7,966 nucleotides of DNA from an uncultured Lactobacillus sp. (GTDB lineage: Bacteria > Bacillota > Bacilli > Lactobacillales > Lactobacillaceae). A model generated the notes under the pieces. It did not search any database. It saw nothing but the letters and a program-made list of their open reading frames with translations, and was not told the origin of the DNA. A program made the position numbers and the translations under genes. How positions within the stretch are numbered: the stretch's first letter is position 1; every line of letters begins with the position of its first letter. Below, piece after piece: positions 6,323 through 7,966 of the stretch. The stretch covers positions 1 through 7,966 of the forward strand of contig CALYQE010000087.1 in the NCBI GenBank assembly GCA_945281075.1. The letters run 5' to 3'.

Positions 6323-6928
6323 ATGGTTGAAGAATATGATTTTAAAAAGGTTATTCTGAAAGAGGCTAATACGTTAAAGTATGTAGCTGAAAATATTGAT
6401 TACGGTGAAGTATTGCAAGCCTTTGATTTGATTAAAAATTGTCAGGGAAAAGTCATTGTTTCTGGTTGTGGAACATCTGGCATGGCAGCTGAAAAAATTG
6501 CCCATACTCTTAATGTAGTTGAAGTGCCAGCATTATATTTGTCTCCTGCTGATGCTCCACATGGAGGAAGTGGCGTAATAACAGATCAAGATTTAGTGGT
6601 GTTGATTTCCAAAGGTGGTGAAACAGAAGAAATCAATAGACTATTGAAAATAGTTGAAACACGTCAAGCAAATATTATTGGTGTTACCGAAAAGAAAAAT
6701 TCTTTTTTAGGCGAGAATTCAGCTTGCACGTTACAAGTTATTGTTGATCAGGAATCAGACGACTTTAATATGATGGCAACATCAAGTACGCTAGCAGTTA
6801 TTTCGGTATTCGATGCTCTCTCTGTTTTGCTCGCAAGAGATAAGCATTATACAAAAGAAGAGTTTTTTAAGATTCATCCCGGTGGCGAAGTAGGTAAAAA
6901 GCTTAAAAATGATATAAGCAAAAAATAA
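6323..6928 (+). CDS. SIS-domain sugar-phosphate isomerase, KpsF/GutQ-like without CBS domains
   Basis: Predicted aldose-ketose phosphate isomerase, cytoplasmic. The 201 aa make one SIS domain and stop where arabinose-5-phosphate isomerases (KdsD/GutQ/KpsF, about 320 aa) carry two CBS domains. Shared motifs: SGCGTSGMAAEKIA (47-60), SPADAPHGGSG (74-84), ISKGGETEEI (95-104), and the C-terminal HPGGEVGKKL (185-194), which matches the HPGGALG signature with His185. A Lys conserved in KdsD enzymes (GxGKSG) is Thr51 here, so activity or substrate may differ; 6-phospho-3-hexuloisomerase-like activity is the main alternative. Start: ATG 6323, with AGGGAG (6309-6314) eight bases upstream. GTG 6314 overlaps that site and is less likely. 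It is five bases after EIIB. E. coli GutQ likewise sits in a PTS polyol operon, which supports a catabolic role. Confidence 0.82.
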   Translation: MVEEYDFKKVILKEANTLKYVAENIDYGEVLQAFDLIKNCQGKVIVSGCGTSGMAAEKIAHTLNVVEVPALYLSPADAPHGGSGVITDQDLVVLISKGGETEEINRLLKIVETRQANIIGVTEKKNSFLGENSACTLQVIVDQESDDFNMMATSSTLAVISVFDALSVLLARDKHYTKEEFFKIHPGGEVGKKLKNDISKK

Positions 6929-6959
6929 GAAATTATATTTTTTCGTGGGGGAATGTAAA

Positions 6960-7646
6960 ATGGAGTTTTTGTTGGATACAGCTAACATTGCTGAAATTAA
7001 AAAATATAAAGAGATTATTCCTTTGACTGGCGTTACTACCAATCCGTCAATTCTTAAAAAGGAAGGAAAAACCGATTTTTTTGATCACTTATTAAAAATA
7101 AAAAACATTTTAGGTACAAAGCGCTTGCTTCATGTTCAAGTTGTTGCAACCACAACTGAAGGAATAGTACAGGATGCGCACAAGATTTTAGATGTTTTGG
7201 GTAAAGAAACTTATGTGAAAATTCCGATTAACCAAGCTGGACTAGCAGCAATAAAAATCTTAAAGGGTGAAAATGTCAAAATTACTGCTACATCAATATA
7301 TACAGCAATACAAGGATATTTAGCAATAGCCGCTGGTGCCGATTATCTTGCCCCATACTATAACCGCATGATGAATAATAATATAGATGCTAATAAGATA
7401 ATTGCTGCATTTAACAAAGTAATTATCCGAGAAGATAAACCCACAAAAATTTTGGCAGCAAGTTTTCATACGGTAGGGCAAATCGTTGAAGCAATTGATA
7501 GTGGTTCTCAGGCAATCACAGTTAATCCTAGTTTAATCAAAGAGGGACTAGAGTCGCATATCATTAATGATGCAATTGCTGATTTCACGCAAGATTGGGA
7601 ATCAGTTTATGGCCAGACAACAATCTCGACTTTAACCAATGAATAA
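6960..7646 (+). CDS. Small transaldolase-family enzyme, probable fructose-6-phosphate aldolase type
   Basis: TIM-barrel class I (Schiff base) aldolase of the TalC/FSA family, 228 aa, near the 220 aa of E. coli FsaA. Motifs: LLDTANIAEI (4-13), GVTTNPSIL (24-32), YVKIPI with the Schiff-base Lys87, ATSIY (110-114), LAPYYNRM (130-137), LAASF before residue 180, and a C-terminal WESVYGQTTI like the FSA end WQGAFGRTSI. By alignment with FsaA from memory, Gln59, Lys85, Thr109 and Tyr131 correspond to Gln60, Lys87, Thr111 and Tyr133 here. True transaldolases have Glu at the Gln position and Phe at the Tyr position, so cleavage of a ketose phosphate to free dihydroxyacetone (or hydroxyacetone/glycolaldehyde) plus an aldose phosphate is more likely than transaldolase. 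Start: ATG 6960 with GGGGGA (6947-6952) seven bases upstream; GTG 6945 would leave no site. It is the last gene of the operon. Confidence 0.87.
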   Translation: MEFLLDTANIAEIKKYKEIIPLTGVTTNPSILKKEGKTDFFDHLLKIKNILGTKRLLHVQVVATTTEGIVQDAHKILDVLGKETYVKIPINQAGLAAIKILKGENVKITATSIYTAIQGYLAIAAGADYLAPYYNRMMNNNIDANKIIAAFNKVIIREDKPTKILAASFHTVGQIVEAIDSGSQAITVNPSLIKEGLESHIINDAIADFTQDWESVYGQTTISTLTNE

Positions 7647-7661
7647 CCAGATTTGGAATAA

Positions 7662-7780
7662 GTAAAGCAAAAAAAGAGGTTAGGGAAAAACTATTAAATT
7701 TTGGTTTTAATAGGTTTTTGTTTAAGGGTAAAAGTCTAAAATCAATCAAAAAGATAATTTCCCAGACTCTTTTGCTTTAC
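7662..7780. repeat. 119-bp imperfect palindrome, possible bidirectional terminator or dispersed repeat
   Basis: The left end GTAAAGCAAAAAAAGAG...GGGAAA (7662-7688) is repeated inverted at the right end (TTTCCC...CTCTTTTGCTTTAC, 7758-7780), differing by three A residues and a short inner mismatch. Nested inside, AAAACTATTAAA (near 7687-7698) pairs with TTTAATAG-G-TTTT (near 7704-7717). The inner GAG...GGGAAA stem is followed by TTTTGCTTT on the plus strand and by seven T on the minus strand, so it could stop transcription from both sides. It lies 15 bases after the last gene. No flanking target duplication was seen. Short palindromes with an AGTCTGGGA-type core are common after genes in lactic acid bacteria and staphylococci (from memory), so it may be a member of a repeat family. 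Confidence 0.6.
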
Positions 7781-7875
7781 CCGTGATACTTAAACGGAAA
7801 GCTTTTCAAATGGTCGTTGATCAAGTCAACCACCTCTAAAAAAGAATAGAGCATGATAGAACCAACTGTTAAGGA
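7781..7875 (+). other. Gene-free stretch with small hairpins
   Basis: No credible coding frame is seen. Two small hairpins can be drawn on the plus strand: GGTCGTTGA (7812-7820) with TCAACCACC (7826-7834), eight pairs and one C-C mismatch, and CTCTA (7834-7838) with TAGAG (7847-7851). GTTAA (7868-7872) could also pair with TTAAC (7889-7893), competing with the terminator that follows. The stretch might be the leader of a downstream gene, a small RNA, or remnant DNA; no known riboswitch or T-box motif was recognised. Confidence 0.3.
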
Positions 7876-7910
7876 CCCTGAAGTTGCGTTAACTTCGGGG
7901 TTTTTATTTT
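7876..7910 (+). terminator. Intrinsic terminator
   Basis: CCCTGAAGTT (7876-7885) pairs fully with AACTTCGGGG (7891-7900), with one G-U wobble, around the loop GCGTT. It is followed by TTTTTATTTT. This is a classical plus-strand terminator. It either ends read-through transcription from the sugar operon (230 bases after its last gene) or belongs to a short transcript or leader beginning between 7780 and 7875. There is no comparable T run on the minus strand. Confidence 0.88.
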
Positions 7911-7934
7911 GGCCAAATTAGCAAAGCAAGGTAA

Positions 7935-7965
7935 ACAGATCAACCTAATAACTAGGTTGGTCTGT
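7935..7965. terminator. Hairpin at the window edge, possible second terminator
   Basis: ACAGATCAACCTA (7935-7947) pairs with TAGGTTGGTCTGT (7953-7965) over 13 positions with one G-U wobble and a 5-base loop (ATAAC). The window ends one base later, so a T run on the plus strand cannot be seen. On the minus strand only TTTACC follows. It could be a terminator or the base of a larger leader structure. Confidence 0.5.
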
Positions 7966-7966
7966 C

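Noticed and set aside
7777..7854. Minus-strand frame of about 25 codons with an ATG, ending in FKYHG at the right end of the palindrome
   Set aside because: No ribosome binding site, no recognisable family, and the upstream frame closes at 7918-7920. It could be the tail of a lost transposase, but nothing supports that.
1..7966. CRISPR arrays, tRNA or rRNA genes, intact insertion sequences, attachment sites
   Set aside because: No direct repeat arrays, tRNA-like cloverleafs, rRNA sequence or transposase genes were found; the only repeat of note is the 119-bp palindrome.

Overview
The window is about 8 kb of AT-rich DNA from a low-GC Gram-positive bacterium, most likely a member of the Lactobacillales (inferred from AAGGAG-type ribosome binding sites, TTG and GTG starts, PRD/PTS regulation and the protein sequences; I cannot name the species). 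Nearly all of it is one tightly packed plus-strand gene cluster for uptake and breakdown of a phosphorylated sugar whose identity the sequence does not reveal.

Layout. Bases 1-59 hold the last codons of an upstream gene, probably an ABC-transporter permease, followed by a strong intrinsic terminator (72-117). Bases 118-241 form the control region: a cre-like site (142-157), a striking 36-bp dyad (153-188) and a possible promoter. Ten genes follow on the plus strand with gaps of 31 bases or less or short overlaps: a PRD-type transcription regulator ending in an EIIB-like domain (242-1702); a separate EIIA-like domain protein that looks like the detached C-terminus of that regulator (1686-2105); a galactitol-type PTS EIIA (2124-2582); a class II ketose-bisphosphate aldolase (2603-3430); a short, archaeal-like triosephosphate isomerase paralogue (3444-4130); an enlarged YjbQ/UPF0047 protein (4132-4650); the PTS EIIC membrane permease (4678-6009); PTS EIIB (6033-6317); a KpsF/GutQ-like SIS-domain isomerase without CBS domains (6323-6928); and a small transaldolase-family enzyme with fructose-6-phosphate-aldolase-like residues (6960-7646). 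After the operon come a 119-bp imperfect palindrome (7662-7780) that may act as a bidirectional terminator, and a gene-free stretch with several hairpins, one clear intrinsic terminator (7876-7910) and another hairpin cut by the window edge (7935-7965).

How the genes work together (inference). The three PTS subunits import and phosphorylate a sugar or polyol. The SIS protein would interconvert aldose and ketose phosphates. The two unrelated aldolases would cleave ketose phosphates to C2/C3/C4 units, and the TIM paralogue would isomerise the resulting triose or tetrulose phosphate. YjbQ has no settled role in such a pathway. No polyol dehydrogenase and no sugar kinase is present, which argues against a standard galactitol or pentitol pathway. 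The combination of two aldolases, a second TIM, a SIS isomerase and YjbQ in one PTS operon is the most interesting feature of the window.
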